From Nocardia elegans NBRC 108235 (lineage in GTDB: Bacteria; Actinomycetota; Actinomycetes; Mycobacteriales; Mycobacteriaceae): a stretch of DNA of 64,000 bases. The position numbers were made by a program, and so were the translations under genes. Below are positions 52,054-63,491 of this stretch, piece by piece. The DNA is taken from positions 1-64,000 of the forward strand of contig NZ_BDBF01000020.1 in the NCBI RefSeq assembly GCF_001612845.1. The letters are read 5' to 3'. The first letter of the stretch is position 1. Every line of letters starts with the position of its first letter. The notes under the pieces were generated by a model, which made no database searches, was not told the DNA's origin, and saw only the letters and a program-made list of their open reading frames with translations.

Positions 52054-52953
52054 TCAACCCTGCCGGGTCGGTTCCCGTCCCGGCACCGGCTGCAAGTTGT
52101 TCAGATGTGTGCGCGCGAACCGCAGCGCTCGCCCCAGCATCGCCGCGCGGTCGGCGGTGGTCCGTGCGTTCTGGGTGTTCACCTCGATCACGGCGTGACC
52201 CCGGAAACCGTTGCGCACCAGCGATTCACACACTTCCACACAGGGTTGCCCACCCTCGCCGGGAATTAGGTGCTCGTCGTGAGCGGCGCCGCGGCCGTCG
52301 GCCAGGTGCAGGTGCGCCAGACCGCTGCCCATGCGGTCGGCCAGCGTCAGCGCATCCATCCCGGCGGTCGCGGTATGCGACAGATCCAGGGTGTAGTGCC
52401 GGAAGCCGGTATCGGTCGGATCGTAGGACGGGCTGAACGCGGTCACGGAAAGTCCCGGTCCACCACGGCGTTCCAGCCGGCGCGCCGAACCGGAGCGGCG
52501 TCCGAACAGCGTGTCGGCGCGCATGGGGAACATGTTCTCCACCGCGACCACGACCGGACTGCTGTCCTCGAGTTCGCCGACCTGCTGGGCGAAGCCCTCC
52601 GCATAACGCCGCTGCCAGCGGAAGGGCGGATGCACCACCACGGTCGCCGCCCCCAGCGACTCCGCCGTCCGCACACTGCGTTCGAGCTTGGCCACCGGGT
52701 CGGCACCCCATACCCGCTGCGAGATGAGCAGACAGGGCGCGTGCACGGCCAGCACCGGCACCGCGTACCGGCGCACATACGATTGGACCGTGGCGATGTT
52801 CTGGCTGGCCGGCTCGGCCCAGACCATCAATTCCACGCCGTCGTAACCCAATTCCGCGGCATACCGGAACGCCGCCTCGGTGTTCTCCGGATAGACCGAC
52901 GCCGTCGACAACCCCACCTGAACGGTGGTCCCCACCTGACCGCTGTGCCCCAC
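52054..52953 (-). CDS. sugar phosphate isomerase/epimerase (TIM barrel, Rv0498-like)
   Basis: 299-residue xylose-isomerase-like TIM barrel protein: VGLSTASVYPENTEAAFRYAAELGYDGVEL, VLAVHAPCL, TVVVHPPFRW, VVAVENMFPM, HYTLDLSHTATAG, HLADGRG and GHAVIEVN mark the beta strands carrying metal-binding His/Glu/Asp. The GTG at 52953 follows GGGAG; longer frames extend into the next gene. Physiological substrate unknown. Confidence 0.82.
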   Translation of the reverse strand: MGHSGQVGTTVQVGLSTASVYPENTEAAFRYAAELGYDGVELMVWAEPASQNIATVQSYVRRYAVPVLAVHAPCLLISQRVWGADPVAKLERSVRTAESLGAATVVVHPPFRWQRRYAEGFAQQVGELEDSSPVVVAVENMFPMRADTLFGRRSGSARRLERRGGPGLSVTAFSPSYDPTDTGFRHYTLDLSHTATAGMDALTLADRMGSGLAHLHLADGRGAAHDEHLIPGEGGQPCVEVCESLVRNGFRGHAVIEVNTQNARTTADRAAMLGRALRFARTHLNNLQPVPGREPTRQG

Positions 52954-52967
52954 TTGCTGCTCCCTGC

Positions 52968-54611
52968 TCAGTTCGTGCTGAGAAGAAAGGCTAGCGGTCC
53001 GAGCGTCACGAAGATGCCCACAACGACCGCGATCACCGTGCTGAGGATGTCGTCGGTGCGGCGCAGCACGCGAACCAGCGCGACCAGACCGAGAATCACG
53101 ACCATCGCCAGCACCAGCGCCAGGAACGGCATGACGTCCCACATCTGCTCGAAGCCCTTGAACAGCAACATTCCCGCGACCGCCGCGCCGACGGCCTGGC
53201 CGCCGAGGATCATCCACTGCCGCCGGTTGAGATCCTCGACCGAGCCGCGGCGGGGAGCCGGCCGGCTCAGCTGCGGCAGTTTGTCGCGCAGGGAGAAGCT
53301 GCGCGGGGCGGCCCGGCGCCGACGCGGGGTGGGCTCGATCTCCTCGTCGTCGAGCAGATCGTCGTCGTAGTCGTCCTCGGGTTCGTCGAGTTCGACCGGT
53401 GCGTAGAACTCGGTGCGCGCCTCGGCCGGATCGAGGAGATCGATCACCCCGCGGCGCGGCCCGCGATCGCGGCGCGCATCGGCCCCGCGACGCTCCTCAC
53501 GCGCTCCGGCATCGCGCAGCAGATCTCCGGCAACGGTCTGCCCGGACAGCAGCGGCTGCTCCCGGGCGGCCAGCGACCATCCCGGCGACCGGTCCTCGGC
53601 CGGCTCGTCGGGGTGGCCGCCGGATCCGGGTTCGTCGAAATCCCGGGGAGCCGAAGCCGGAGCGCCGGGCCGCCGCCGCGCCGACCACGCGGGAAGTCCC
53701 TGGCGGGCGTCGGCGCCGTTGCGGCCGCCTGCGGGTACCTCGGGCGCGCCCGACCCGTCGCGCCCCGGCTTCGCACCGTTGCGGCGCGGCAGGTCGGCGC
53801 GTCCCGGTGTCGGGAAGTCGGGCGCACCGAATTCACGGCCTGCCGGAGCGCCGAATTCGCGGTGCGGAGAGGGGGTTTCGGGCGGGCGAGGCGGCGCCCA
53901 GGCCGCGGTCGGCGGCGTGGGGTCGGTTCCCATGCCACCCTGGAACGGCGGCACCATCACGGTGTTGCTCTCGTCGGGCTCCGGCCGATGCCGGCGCCCG
54001 GGACGCCCCGAATCCATCGGAGTCTCGGGAGCGGCGAACGCACCCGCCGCCTCCCGCTCGGCCAGCGCCTCCCGCAATTCGCGGCGGGCGCGGCGACCGG
54101 TGGGCGCCGGCGCGGCATCCGCACCGTACGGCGCGGGCGCACCCTCCGGCGCGGCGTGCCGGGTCGAATCGGGCTGAGCGCCGTATCCGGGAGCGTCGTA
54201 TCCGGGGGCCGCGCCGAACTCCGGCGAGGAATATCCACCCGGAGAGTCGAACGAGGTGGGCTGGAAGCTGCTCGCCGCGTACCCCGACGGCTCCCAGGAA
54301 TTCGGCGCGCTCGGCGCCTCCGGAGTGGCGGCCAGGGGATCGTAGAAACTGATCGGGCCGGACAGCGGTGATTCGGCTTCGTATCCGGGTACCGAGAGCT
54401 GGAAGTCCGGCATCGGTTCCGGATCCGGTTCGGCCTCCGGAGCGGCGTGCGAGGAGGAGCCCTCCCGAACCGCCGGCAGGTCGCCGGTCAGGTCGGTGAC
54501 CGCGATGCCGCGTCCGCCTCTGCGCCGGCGACCGCCGCCCGACGCCGGAACTCCCTGGCCGTTGCGCGCCAGCAGTTCGGCGACCGACAGCTGGGTCGAA
54601 TCCTCACTCAT
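52968..54611 (-). CDS. proline-rich conserved membrane protein (Rv0497-like)
   Basis: 547-residue protein. A short conserved N-terminus (STQLSVAELLARNG) is followed by about 420 residues of low-complexity Pro/Gly/Ala/Arg sequence, then a conserved C-terminus with three membrane segments (MILGGQAVGAAVAGMLLF, VMPFLALVLAMVVILGLVAL, ILSTVIAVVVGIFVTLGPLAFLL). The mycobacterial protein is much shorter (about 310 residues), so the disordered linker has expanded here. Function unknown; it lies between ppx and the sugar isomerase. Confidence 0.82.
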   Translation of the reverse strand: MSEDSTQLSVAELLARNGQGVPASGGGRRRRGGRGIAVTDLTGDLPAVREGSSSHAAPEAEPDPEPMPDFQLSVPGYEAESPLSGPISFYDPLAATPEAPSAPNSWEPSGYAASSFQPTSFDSPGGYSSPEFGAAPGYDAPGYGAQPDSTRHAAPEGAPAPYGADAAPAPTGRRARRELREALAEREAAGAFAAPETPMDSGRPGRRHRPEPDESNTVMVPPFQGGMGTDPTPPTAAWAPPRPPETPSPHREFGAPAGREFGAPDFPTPGRADLPRRNGAKPGRDGSGAPEVPAGGRNGADARQGLPAWSARRRPGAPASAPRDFDEPGSGGHPDEPAEDRSPGWSLAAREQPLLSGQTVAGDLLRDAGAREERRGADARRDRGPRRGVIDLLDPAEARTEFYAPVELDEPEDDYDDDLLDDEEIEPTPRRRRAAPRSFSLRDKLPQLSRPAPRRGSVEDLNRRQWMILGGQAVGAAVAGMLLFKGFEQMWDVMPFLALVLAMVVILGLVALVRVLRRTDDILSTVIAVVVGIFVTLGPLAFLLSTN

Positions 54612-54632
54612 GCCGGCTCCTTTCGGTCGTGA

Positions 54633-56723
<2,091 letters not shown>

Positions 56724-56747
56724 TCCGCCAACCCATTTCGTAGGGAT

Positions 56748-57383
56748 ATGGGTAGCGCGCCGGGTATGCCGGCATCCGAGTCCTCCGTTGTCGAGCCCGC
56801 GGGAACCGATTCCGCGCCGGGATCACGCCCGGGCGCACCCCGGATCCTGTTGATTTCCGGAAGTACCCGGCCGGGCTCCACCAACACCGCCGCACTGCGC
56901 ACCTTCGCCGATCTCGCCGCGCCGGCATTCACCGCGGAATTGTTCACCGGGTTGGTCGAGATTCCGGCCTTCGTGCCGGGCGATCAACCCGCCCCGCCGG
57001 CGGTGCGGGCCCTGCGTGAACAACTCGCGGCCGCCGATGCCGTGGTGTTCTGCGCACCCGAATACGCGGGATTCATTCCCGGCAGTCTGAAGAATCTGCT
57101 GGAGTGGACCGTCGGCAACGCGGACCTGCACGAGAAACCGGTGGCCTGGATTTCGGTGGCGGCCCCCGGACGCGGTGAAGGTGCGATCACCTCCTTGCGC
57201 ACGGTGCTGGGATATGTCGGCGCGGTGGAAATCGAATCGGCGTGCCGGCGAATTACCGTGCTGAGCGCCATGGTCGGGGCCGACGGAACGGTTTCGGACG
57301 CGGCGGTGCGACAGGCTCTCGCCGAATCGGCCGCCGCGATCGGCGCATATCTTTCGGCCGCGGCAGTGCCGCGGGAATTGTGA
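56748..57383 (+). CDS. NADPH-dependent FMN reductase family protein
   Basis: 211-residue flavodoxin-fold reductase. The FMN phosphate loop is ILLISGSTRPGSTNTAALR, and the second flavin loop FCAPEYAGFIPGSLKNLLEW. A 30-residue low-complexity N-terminal extension precedes the fold. It reduces quinones, azo dyes or metal ions using NAD(P)H; the substrate is not set by sequence. It follows the DUF5926 gene by 24 bp in the same direction. Confidence 0.85.
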   Translation: MGSAPGMPASESSVVEPAGTDSAPGSRPGAPRILLISGSTRPGSTNTAALRTFADLAAPAFTAELFTGLVEIPAFVPGDQPAPPAVRALREQLAAADAVVFCAPEYAGFIPGSLKNLLEWTVGNADLHEKPVAWISVAAPGRGEGAITSLRTVLGYVGAVEIESACRRITVLSAMVGADGTVSDAAVRQALAESAAAIGAYLSAAAVPREL

Positions 57384-57446
57384 AGTACCTCTGTACGGTC
57401 ATCGGCTCGCCATGCGCGCTTCACATACCCGTGATAGGTGTAGGTC

Positions 57447-57776
57447 ATGATGAGGAAATTCCTGGCTACTGCCGCTCTCGCCGCCGGTGCGGCCCTCACC
57501 CTTGCTCCCGCCGCGCACGCCGACCCGGCCGCCGATCCGGCCAACTACTCGCTGCAGAACGACAACTTCGTCGCCTACAACGACCCGGCGGCGCTGTCGG
57601 CGAAGGACAACGGCAAGCAGGTCATCGTGAGCCCCTACGGCACCTCCAAGCCGATCGCCTGCCACGACAACACCGCGCCGCTGGACGACTGCTGGCAGCG
57701 TGACGACTTCGGCTGGTTCCAGCTGCAGAAGCAGGAGCTGCCGCAGATCGGCATCGCCTGGGTGCACGTCGTCTGA
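57447..57776 (+). CDS. small secreted protein, unknown function
   Basis: 109-residue exported protein. The signal peptide MMRKFLATAALAAGAALTLA ends at an AHA cleavage site near residue 25. The mature part (DPAADPANYSLQNDNFVAYN...) has two cysteines in ACHDNTAPLDDCW that could form a disulfide, and ends IGIAWVHVV. A second ATG one codon on is an alternative start. A terminator follows. Confidence 0.7.
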   Translation: MMRKFLATAALAAGAALTLAPAAHADPAADPANYSLQNDNFVAYNDPAALSAKDNGKQVIVSPYGTSKPIACHDNTAPLDDCWQRDDFGWFQLQKQELPQIGIAWVHVV

Positions 57777-57838
57777 CAGAACCCTCAGCAGCACAGCGTC
57801 GATCAGCACAGCACCGATCAGCACGGTGTCGATACGGA

Positions 57839-57870
57839 AAAGCCGCGAGGCCCTCGGGCCTCGCGGCTTT
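57839..57870. terminator. bidirectional terminator between the secreted protein and regX3
   Basis: Perfect 13-bp stem AGCCGCGAGGCCC / GGGCCTCGCGGCT with a 2-base loop and flanking AA/TT. It lies between convergent genes. Confidence 0.88.
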
Positions 57871-57886
57871 CTCGTACCGGCGAGAA

Positions 57887-58576
57887 TCAGGCCTCGAGTT
57901 TGTACCCGAGCCCGCGCACGGTCACCAGATGTTCGGGCTTGGCCGGATCGGCCTCGATCTTCGAACGCAGCCGCTTGACGTGGACGTCCAGGGTCTTGGT
58001 GTCGCCGACGTAATCGGCACCCCAGACGCGGTCGATCAGCTGGCCGCGGGTCAGCACCCGGCCGGAATTGCGCAGCAGGTATTCGAGCAGATCGAATTCC
58101 TTCAGCGGCAACGTCACCGATTTGCCGTTGACCTGCACGGTGTGGCGATCCACATCCATGCGCACCGGGCCGGCCTCGAGGACGCCGCTCTCGCCGGACC
58201 CGTCCATCTCCTCGCCGGCGCCGCGGCGCAGCACCGCCCGGATACGGGCGATCAGCTCGCGTGAGGAGTACGGCTTGGTGACGTAGTCGTCGGCGCCCAG
58301 TTCCAGGCCGACCACCTTGTCGATTTCACTGTCGCGGGCGGTCACCATGATCACCGGCACACTACTGCGGGTGCGCAGCTGCTTGCACACGTCGGTGCCA
58401 CTCATCCCGGGCAGCATCAGATCCAGCAGGACGATGTCGGCGCCGGAGCGGTCGAATTCCGACAGCGCGGATGGCCCATCGCCCACGACCGTGACCTCGA
58501 AGCCCTCCTTGCGCAGCAGGAACGCGAGCGGATCGGCCAGCGACTCCTCGTCCTCGACGATCAACACACTGGTCAT
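57887..58576 (-). CDS. regX3: response regulator RegX3
   Basis: 229-residue OmpR-type regulator controlling phosphate-starvation genes. Receiver domain: acidic pocket VEDEES, phospho-acceptor Asp52 in VLLDLMLPG, Lys in [11 protein letters not shown]-terminal winged helix: [29 protein letters not shown]...[14 protein letters not shown]. The ATG overlaps the senX3 stop (ATGA), so kinase and regulator are coupled directly; mycobacteria have spacer repeats there instead. Confidence 0.95.
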   Translation of the reverse strand: MTSVLIVEDEESLADPLAFLLRKEGFEVTVVGDGPSALSEFDRSGADIVLLDLMLPGMSGTDVCKQLRTRSSVPVIMVTARDSEIDKVVGLELGADDYVTKPYSSRELIARIRAVLRRGAGEEMDGSGESGVLEAGPVRMDVDRHTVQVNGKSVTLPLKEFDLLEYLLRNSGRVLTRGQLIDRVWGADYVGDTKTLDVHVKRLRSKIEADPAKPEHLVTVRGLGYKLEA

Positions 58577-59820
58577 CGGGTTGCCTCCACACCGTTTTGT
58601 CCGGTCCGCCGGCGCGGACCGTCGTCGTTCTTGCCCACCCCGATTGCGGTGGGGCTCTTCCTCTCCGCCGGGGCGGAATTCTGGTTGCCTGATTCGACCG
58701 CGGGAATACGCAGCGTGAACGTGGAACCGGTACCCAATTTGCTCCACAACGTGATTTCTCCGTTGTGATTGGCGGCCACGTGTTTGACGATAGCCAGCCC
58801 GAGTCCGGTTCCGCCGGTGGCGCGCGAACGCGCCTTGTCCGCGCGGAAGAAACGTTCGAAGACCCGTTCCTGGTCTTCCTTGGCGATACCGATACCGCGA
58901 TCGGTGACCGCGATATTGACGTGGCCGTTGCGCAGCGACCGGCTCACCGATACGTGCGAGCCCTTCGGCGAATAGTTGATCGCGTTCTCGACCAGATTCG
59001 ACAGCGCCGTCACGAGCAGAGTTTCGTCGCCGAGTATTTCCAGTCCACTGTTGGCATCGGTGCTGACGGTGATTCCGGCGGCCTCGGCGGCGGTACGCGA
59101 CCGTTCGATCGCGGCATTGACCACGGTGTCGACGTCGACCGCCTCGAGCTGCGGCAGCTTCTCGGCCCCCTGCAGCCGCGAGAGCGCGATCAGCTCGGTG
59201 ACCATCTTGCCCATCCGGTTCGATTCGCTGACCAGACGCTGCCCGAAATGCCGCACCGAATCCGGATCGTCGGCCGACTCCAGCATGGCCTCGGCGAGCA
59301 GGCTCATGGCGCCGACCGGGGTCTTGAGCTCATGGCTGACATTGGCGACGAAATCGCGGCGGGTGGCCTCCATGCGAGCCTGTTCGGAGTCGTCGTCGGC
59401 GAACAGCACGACGAAGTTCGAATCACCGCGGGAGAGCGGGCGGGCCACACCGCGCACGGCGATGCTGTTGCGGCCGGGCAGCGGATTCTTCAGCGTCTGG
59501 TCGAACTCGACATCCTCGCCGGTGGCGATCACCTTCTCCACCGCCGCCCACGCGCGTTCGTCCAGCAACCGGTTGCGGACGAGGCCCAGTTCCTCGGCGC
59601 GCGGATTGACCAGCACCACGTCGCGATATTCGTCCACCACCGCGATGCCACTCTCGGAGGCCAGCACGATCAGATCCAGGACCTGCGACATGGTCAGGCC
59701 GGATTCGGCCGCGCGACGCTCGGCTTGCCTGGCGTTCATGTACGGGATGACCAGGCCACCGACGGCCAGACCGACTACGGCCGCGAGGACTGCAAGCAGC
59801 ACGGCCTGGGGAACGCTCAC
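58573..59820 (-). CDS. senX3: sensor histidine kinase SenX3
   Basis: 415-residue kinase. Two N-terminal membrane segments ([25 protein letters not shown] as a helical hairpin) precede a PAS-like domain (residues 50-145), then the dimerisation helix with His163 in [16 protein letters not shown] and the ATPase domain ([47 protein letters not shown]). The GTG at 59820 matches the mycobacterial length. It phosphorylates RegX3 under phosphate limitation. Confidence 0.95.
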   Translation of the reverse strand: MSVPQAVLLAVLAAVVGLAVGGLVIPYMNARQAERRAAESGLTMSQVLDLIVLASESGIAVVDEYRDVVLVNPRAEELGLVRNRLLDERAWAAVEKVIATGEDVEFDQTLKNPLPGRNSIAVRGVARPLSRGDSNFVVLFADDDSEQARMEATRRDFVANVSHELKTPVGAMSLLAEAMLESADDPDSVRHFGQRLVSESNRMGKMVTELIALSRLQGAEKLPQLEAVDVDTVVNAAIERSRTAAEAAGITVSTDANSGLEILGDETLLVTALSNLVENAINYSPKGSHVSVSRSLRNGHVNIAVTDRGIGIAKEDQERVFERFFRADKARSRATGGTGLGLAIVKHVAANHNGEITLWSKLGTGSTFTLRIPAVESGNQNSAPAERKSPTAIGVGKNDDGPRRRTGQNGVEATR

Positions 59821-60200
59821 ATAGAGAATCGTACGGTCGCGGACACGTACTCCAAACCCGGGTTGACGAAGTTTCGCGCAGGTCACGGCTGATTCCGCGA
59901 TCGTTGGCCGGGTGTTCACACAAAGTTGGCCGAGCCCCGGATCGGCCCCGACCGGCGGTTTTCGGCCGCCTGGCAATGGTCGCGCGAACAGTTTTCCTTG
60001 CGGCACCGCACATCTGGAGTCCGTGCGAATCGCGCGTGAACACCTCCGGCGTGTCGATCCACCGCGGCGCTCGCCCGGCGACCTGCGTCGAGTGTGAGGT
60101 GCGCCTCAATCCCGCGCCACCGGCACCGGCCGGAGACGAAAAGTCCCGGGTACGTACGCCGTTGTACGTTCCCGGGACCGTCGGGGAGCCTCCTACCGGC
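59821..60200. other. senX3 upstream region
   Basis: 380 bp with no gene. It carries the terminator of the S15 gene (60143-60178) and the senX3 promoter. GTGTTCAC at 59912-59919 and its exact reverse complement at 60036-60043 contain the GTTCAC element seen in Pho-type boxes, so RegX3 autoregulation here is possible but not shown. Confidence 0.4.
60143..60178 (-). terminator. terminator of the S15 peptidase gene
   Basis: Outer stem GTCCCGGG/CCCGGGAC at 60143-60150 and 60171-60178, inner stem ACGTAC/GTACGT at 60152-60157 and 60164-60169. It starts 23 bp after the stop codon. Confidence 0.75.
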
Positions 60201-62252
60201 TCACCAGCCGGAGTCTCCCTTGACCGGGATGTTCACGAAGCTCGGGGCATTCGGATCCAGTTGCAGGTGTTCGGGTTTGAGGCCGGTGTCCGCGAGCATC
60301 GGCGCGATCGGCAGGCCCTTGGGGAAGTTGCCGGCGAACACGTCCACCCGCAGGCGATGGCCGGGCGCGAGGACGGCCTGCGTGGCGGGCAGCGCGATGT
60401 TCAGTTCGGTCACTTCACCGGGAACCGTCGGCTGCCGCTTGTCCAGCGAGGTGTAGGCCCGCGGGTCGGTGTAGTCGCCGTTCTCGGACCGGGTGCTGTT
60501 CGCCTCGTCGACCTCACGCAGCGAGGCCATCAGTTGCCCCGAGGACAGTACGGTCGACTGCCCGTCCGGCGCGACATCGTTGACCGTCACCGTCCAATAC
60601 CCGTCGGCGGCGTCCTGAACGGTGTTGAGCCGCATCGCGATCGGGCCCGAGATGGTGGTCTCCCCGGCGACCGGGGCGCTGGTGAAGGTCAGCGCGTTGG
60701 TTTCCGCGATGCGCGAGTCCTTGCCGCAGCCGTCGATGACGGCGAGCACACCGGCGGTCGCCTGCGCGGCATCGTTGGAGCACAGCGTGGTGAGGCCGGG
60801 CGCCACCGTCAGACGTGTCGGCGCACCGGTGAATTCGCCGGTCAACGAGCCGTCGTAGACGCTGTTCGCGGTACCGCTACGGTCACCGGACAGGTACATG
60901 CGACGGTACTTCGCGGCCTCCTCGGCCGGCGCCGACGGTCCGAAACCGCCCTGGGTGATCCAACCGCCGCCCTGTTCGCGCAGCGTCACCGGACCGTAGG
61001 TGTCGATGCCGTTGTCGATTCCCTTGAGCCACTTGTCGAACCACGCGCGCTGCAGTACGTCCAGCCGCGGCGGCAGGCCGGGCTTGCCGTATTCGTTGCC
61101 CGAGTTGAGGTGGTAGGTGTTGCCCATGAACAGCTGCTTCTGCCCGGGCGGGAGCGGAATCCGGTTGTAGATCTTGGATTCGGAGTAGGTGAACAGATCG
61201 TGCCACCCGCCGGTGACGAAGGTCGGCACCTGAATCCGGCCCGGATCACCGATCCACGCCTGCCGTTCCGAGGACATGTCGTTCAGCATGTTCTTCACCC
61301 GCGGATCGAGGGTGTTCATATCGGTGTTGGTGTAGGCGCTCAGCAGCACATCCATATAGGTGTACGGATCGCTGATCCGGTCGTTCAGCCACGTGGTGTC
61401 GAATTTTCCGGTCACGATCGACTGCACGTCCGGCACCCATTTGAGAGTGTTGATCGCGGTGAGCCACAGCGGAATGAAGTTGAACCCGAAGCCGCCGCCG
61501 GGGGCGAGAACATCGTCGACCAGATCGCTGCCGGGCACCACCGGGAAGATCGCCTTCAGCGCGGGCGGCTGCTTCTCCGCCACCTGCACCTGGTTGATGC
61601 CCGAATAGGAAATGCCGGTCATCCCGACCTTGCCGTCCGACCACGGTTGCCGCGAAGCCCAGTCGATCACCTCCACGGTGTCCTGCTGCTCGCGTTGGCG
61701 CAACATATCCCATTCGCCCTGCGAGAAGCCGGTGCCGCGGACATCGACCACGACCTGGGTGTAACCGCTCTTGATCAGCTGCCGGTCGACGGAGAAGTTG
61801 CGCAGCTCGCCGCCGCCGAAGGCCTTGGTCAGATCGGTGACCCCGGACAGCGCGGTGCCACTCATATCGATCTGGCGGAACAACCCCAGCAGCGCGTCGG
61901 ACAGCCCCGGAACCGAGCCCGCGTGGTCGGCCAGATTCGAGACCAGTTTGGTGTAGGGCGTCATGTTCACGACGACCGGCGTGCGGGTGTCGACCGGACG
62001 GCTGGCGGCATCGGCGGGCCGGTACACATTGCCCTTCAGCACCGTGCCGTCGCTCATGGTGATCGGCACATCCCAGTCGATGTGGATGTTCGGATACTGC
62101 TGCGGGCCGTCCTCGGTGGCGGTCCACGCGGCGCCGGCGGCACCGCCGTCCGGACCGGTCGCGACGGGCCCGGCCTGAGCCGGAGTGGCGAAGAACGGGA
62201 CGGTCACCGCGGCGGCGACGGCAGCGACTGTGGCGCGTAACGCGTACTTCAT
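60201..62252 (-). CDS. secreted CocE/NonD-type (S15 Xaa-Pro dipeptidyl-peptidase-like) hydrolase
   Basis: 683-residue exported serine hydrolase. The signal peptide MKYALRATVAAVAAAVTVPF ends near AQA at residue 27. The alpha/beta-hydrolase core has the nucleophile in VGMTGISYSGINQ (Ser215), oxyanion region VVVDVRGTGFSQGEWD, and TGGWHDLF before the catalytic His. The C-terminal beta-sandwich (VLAPGHRLRVDVFAGNFPK) is the PepX_C domain. Substrates of the family are peptides, esters or amides. It lies between senX3 and gpm1, which are neighbours in mycobacteria, so it is an insertion in this lineage. Confidence 0.88.
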   Translation of the reverse strand: MKYALRATVAAVAAAVTVPFFATPAQAGPVATGPDGGAAGAAWTATEDGPQQYPNIHIDWDVPITMSDGTVLKGNVYRPADAASRPVDTRTPVVVNMTPYTKLVSNLADHAGSVPGLSDALLGLFRQIDMSGTALSGVTDLTKAFGGGELRNFSVDRQLIKSGYTQVVVDVRGTGFSQGEWDMLRQREQQDTVEVIDWASRQPWSDGKVGMTGISYSGINQVQVAEKQPPALKAIFPVVPGSDLVDDVLAPGGGFGFNFIPLWLTAINTLKWVPDVQSIVTGKFDTTWLNDRISDPYTYMDVLLSAYTNTDMNTLDPRVKNMLNDMSSERQAWIGDPGRIQVPTFVTGGWHDLFTYSESKIYNRIPLPPGQKQLFMGNTYHLNSGNEYGKPGLPPRLDVLQRAWFDKWLKGIDNGIDTYGPVTLREQGGGWITQGGFGPSAPAEEAAKYRRMYLSGDRSGTANSVYDGSLTGEFTGAPTRLTVAPGLTTLCSNDAAQATAGVLAVIDGCGKDSRIAETNALTFTSAPVAGETTISGPIAMRLNTVQDAADGYWTVTVNDVAPDGQSTVLSSGQLMASLREVDEANSTRSENGDYTDPRAYTSLDKRQPTVPGEVTELNIALPATQAVLAPGHRLRVDVFAGNFPKGLPIAPMLADTGLKPEHLQLDPNAPSFVNIPVKGDSGW

Positions 62253-62674
62253 CGAACGTGATCCGCCTCTCGAAATGGTCGAACGACCGAGAGTGTATCT
62301 ACTGCGGAGTAAGTTGCAAACCAGCGGTTACAACTTCTGCAAGAAAAAACTCTCAACTTCTCAGCCCCTCATCCACGTCGATGACCAGCGGAAAGTCCGG
62401 CGGTTTACCTACCGGAAGTTATCCACACCACTCCCTACCGGCCCGGACGCCACTACCGGCGGTGCGCATCGGGGCACGAACCGCCGCGCGGCAATTCGAT
62501 AGCTACGAATAGGCAGAAGAGATGCGGCTCACAAAACGCTGAGTATTGCATACTCGCCTGCGCGACCGACGGAACTTCGGCATGCGGAAACCGTACGCAC
62601 GCAGCGGGTTCGAGATATACGACAACGCGCCGCGGTCGATGACCGCGGCGCGTCGGAAGGTGCGGGAATCCGGT
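62253..62674. other. region between gpm1 and the S15 gene
   Basis: 422 bp without a gene. It has the gpm1 terminator at 62625-62653 and the promoter of the S15 gene; it is more AT-rich than average. A perfect DnaA-box-like TTATCCACA lies at 62419-62427, alone, so it is not taken as an origin. Confidence 0.45.
62625..62653 (-). terminator. gpm1 terminator
   Basis: Perfect 13-bp stem ACGCGCCGCGGTC / GACCGCGGCGCGT with loop GAT, 21 bp after the gpm1 stop. Confidence 0.8.
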
Positions 62675-63412
62675 TTATTTACCGCCCTGGCTCGCGACCG
62701 CGGCCGCGCCCGCGGCTGCCGCCTCGGGGTCCAGATACGCCGCGGAACCGATCGGACGCAGATTCTCGTCCAGTTCGTAGCGCAGCGGAATACCCGTGGG
62801 AATGTTGAGGCCGGCGATATCCTCGTCGGAAATACCGTCCAGATGTTTCACCAGTGCGCGCAGCGAATTTCCGTGCGCCGCAACCAGAACGGTCTTTCCG
62901 GCCACCAGATCGCGGGAAATCGTGGACTCCCAATACGGCACCATGCGGGCGACGACGTCCTTCAGGCATTCGGTCGCCGGCACGTCGATACCGGCGTAGC
63001 GCGCGTCGCCGCTCTGGCTGTATTCGCTGTCGGCCTCGATCGGCGGGGGCGGGGTGTCGTAGCTGCGGCGCCACATCATGAACTGGTCGTCGCCGTACTG
63101 ATCGCGGATCTGCGCCTTGTTCTTACCCTGCAGCGCGCCGTAGTGCCGCTCGTTGAGCCGCCAGTCGCGGACCACCGGAATCCAGTGCCGATCCGCGGCG
63201 TCCAGGGCGATATTCGCGGTGCTGATCGCGCGGCGCAGCAGCGAGGTGTAGACGATATCGGGCAGGATGCCGTGCTCGGCCAGCAGTTCACCGGCCCGTT
63301 TGCCCTCGGCGACACCCTTGTCGGTCAGGTGCACATCCACCCAGCCGGTGAACAGATTGAGAGCATTCCATTCGCTTTCGCCGTGGCGCAGCAACACGAG
63401 GGTGTACGTCAT
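62675..63412 (-). CDS. gpm1: 2,3-bisphosphoglycerate-dependent phosphoglycerate mutase
   Basis: 245-residue glycolytic enzyme interconverting 3- and 2-phosphoglycerate. [20 protein letters not shown] has the phospho-acceptor His10, [33 protein letters not shown] and [19 protein letters not shown] (second His) complete the active site. The ATG at 63412 ([12 protein letters not shown]) is chosen, with another ATG three codons upstream. It precedes senX3-regX3 as in mycobacteria, though here the S15 gene intervenes. Confidence 0.95.
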   Translation of the reverse strand: MTYTLVLLRHGESEWNALNLFTGWVDVHLTDKGVAEGKRAGELLAEHGILPDIVYTSLLRRAISTANIALDAADRHWIPVVRDWRLNERHYGALQGKNKAQIRDQYGDDQFMMWRRSYDTPPPPIEADSEYSQSGDARYAGIDVPATECLKDVVARMVPYWESTISRDLVAGKTVLVAAHGNSLRALVKHLDGISDEDIAGLNIPTGIPLRYELDENLRPIGSAAYLDPEAAAAGAAAVASQGGK

Positions 63413-63491
63413 GCAGGTCATGCTAGCGGTGCCGCGTCGGCGAATTTCAGCTGCGCCGGATCGGGCGCTCGCGGCCGCCGCGAGCCGCGAC

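Noticed and set aside
50094-52436. 780-codon plus-strand open frame
   Set aside because: Runs antisense through proC, the thioesterase and the isomerase genes; no domain.
57785-57835. Short repeats (CGATCAGCAC) as a CRISPR array
   Set aside because: Only two or three imperfect copies with no spacers of constant length; it is low-complexity sequence after a stop codon.
59904-62240. 778-codon plus-strand open frame
   Set aside because: Antisense to the S15 hydrolase, which has a signal peptide and catalytic motifs.
62419-62427. DnaA box TTATCCACA as part of an origin
   Set aside because: A single box without dnaA, dnaN or an AT-rich unwinding region nearby.
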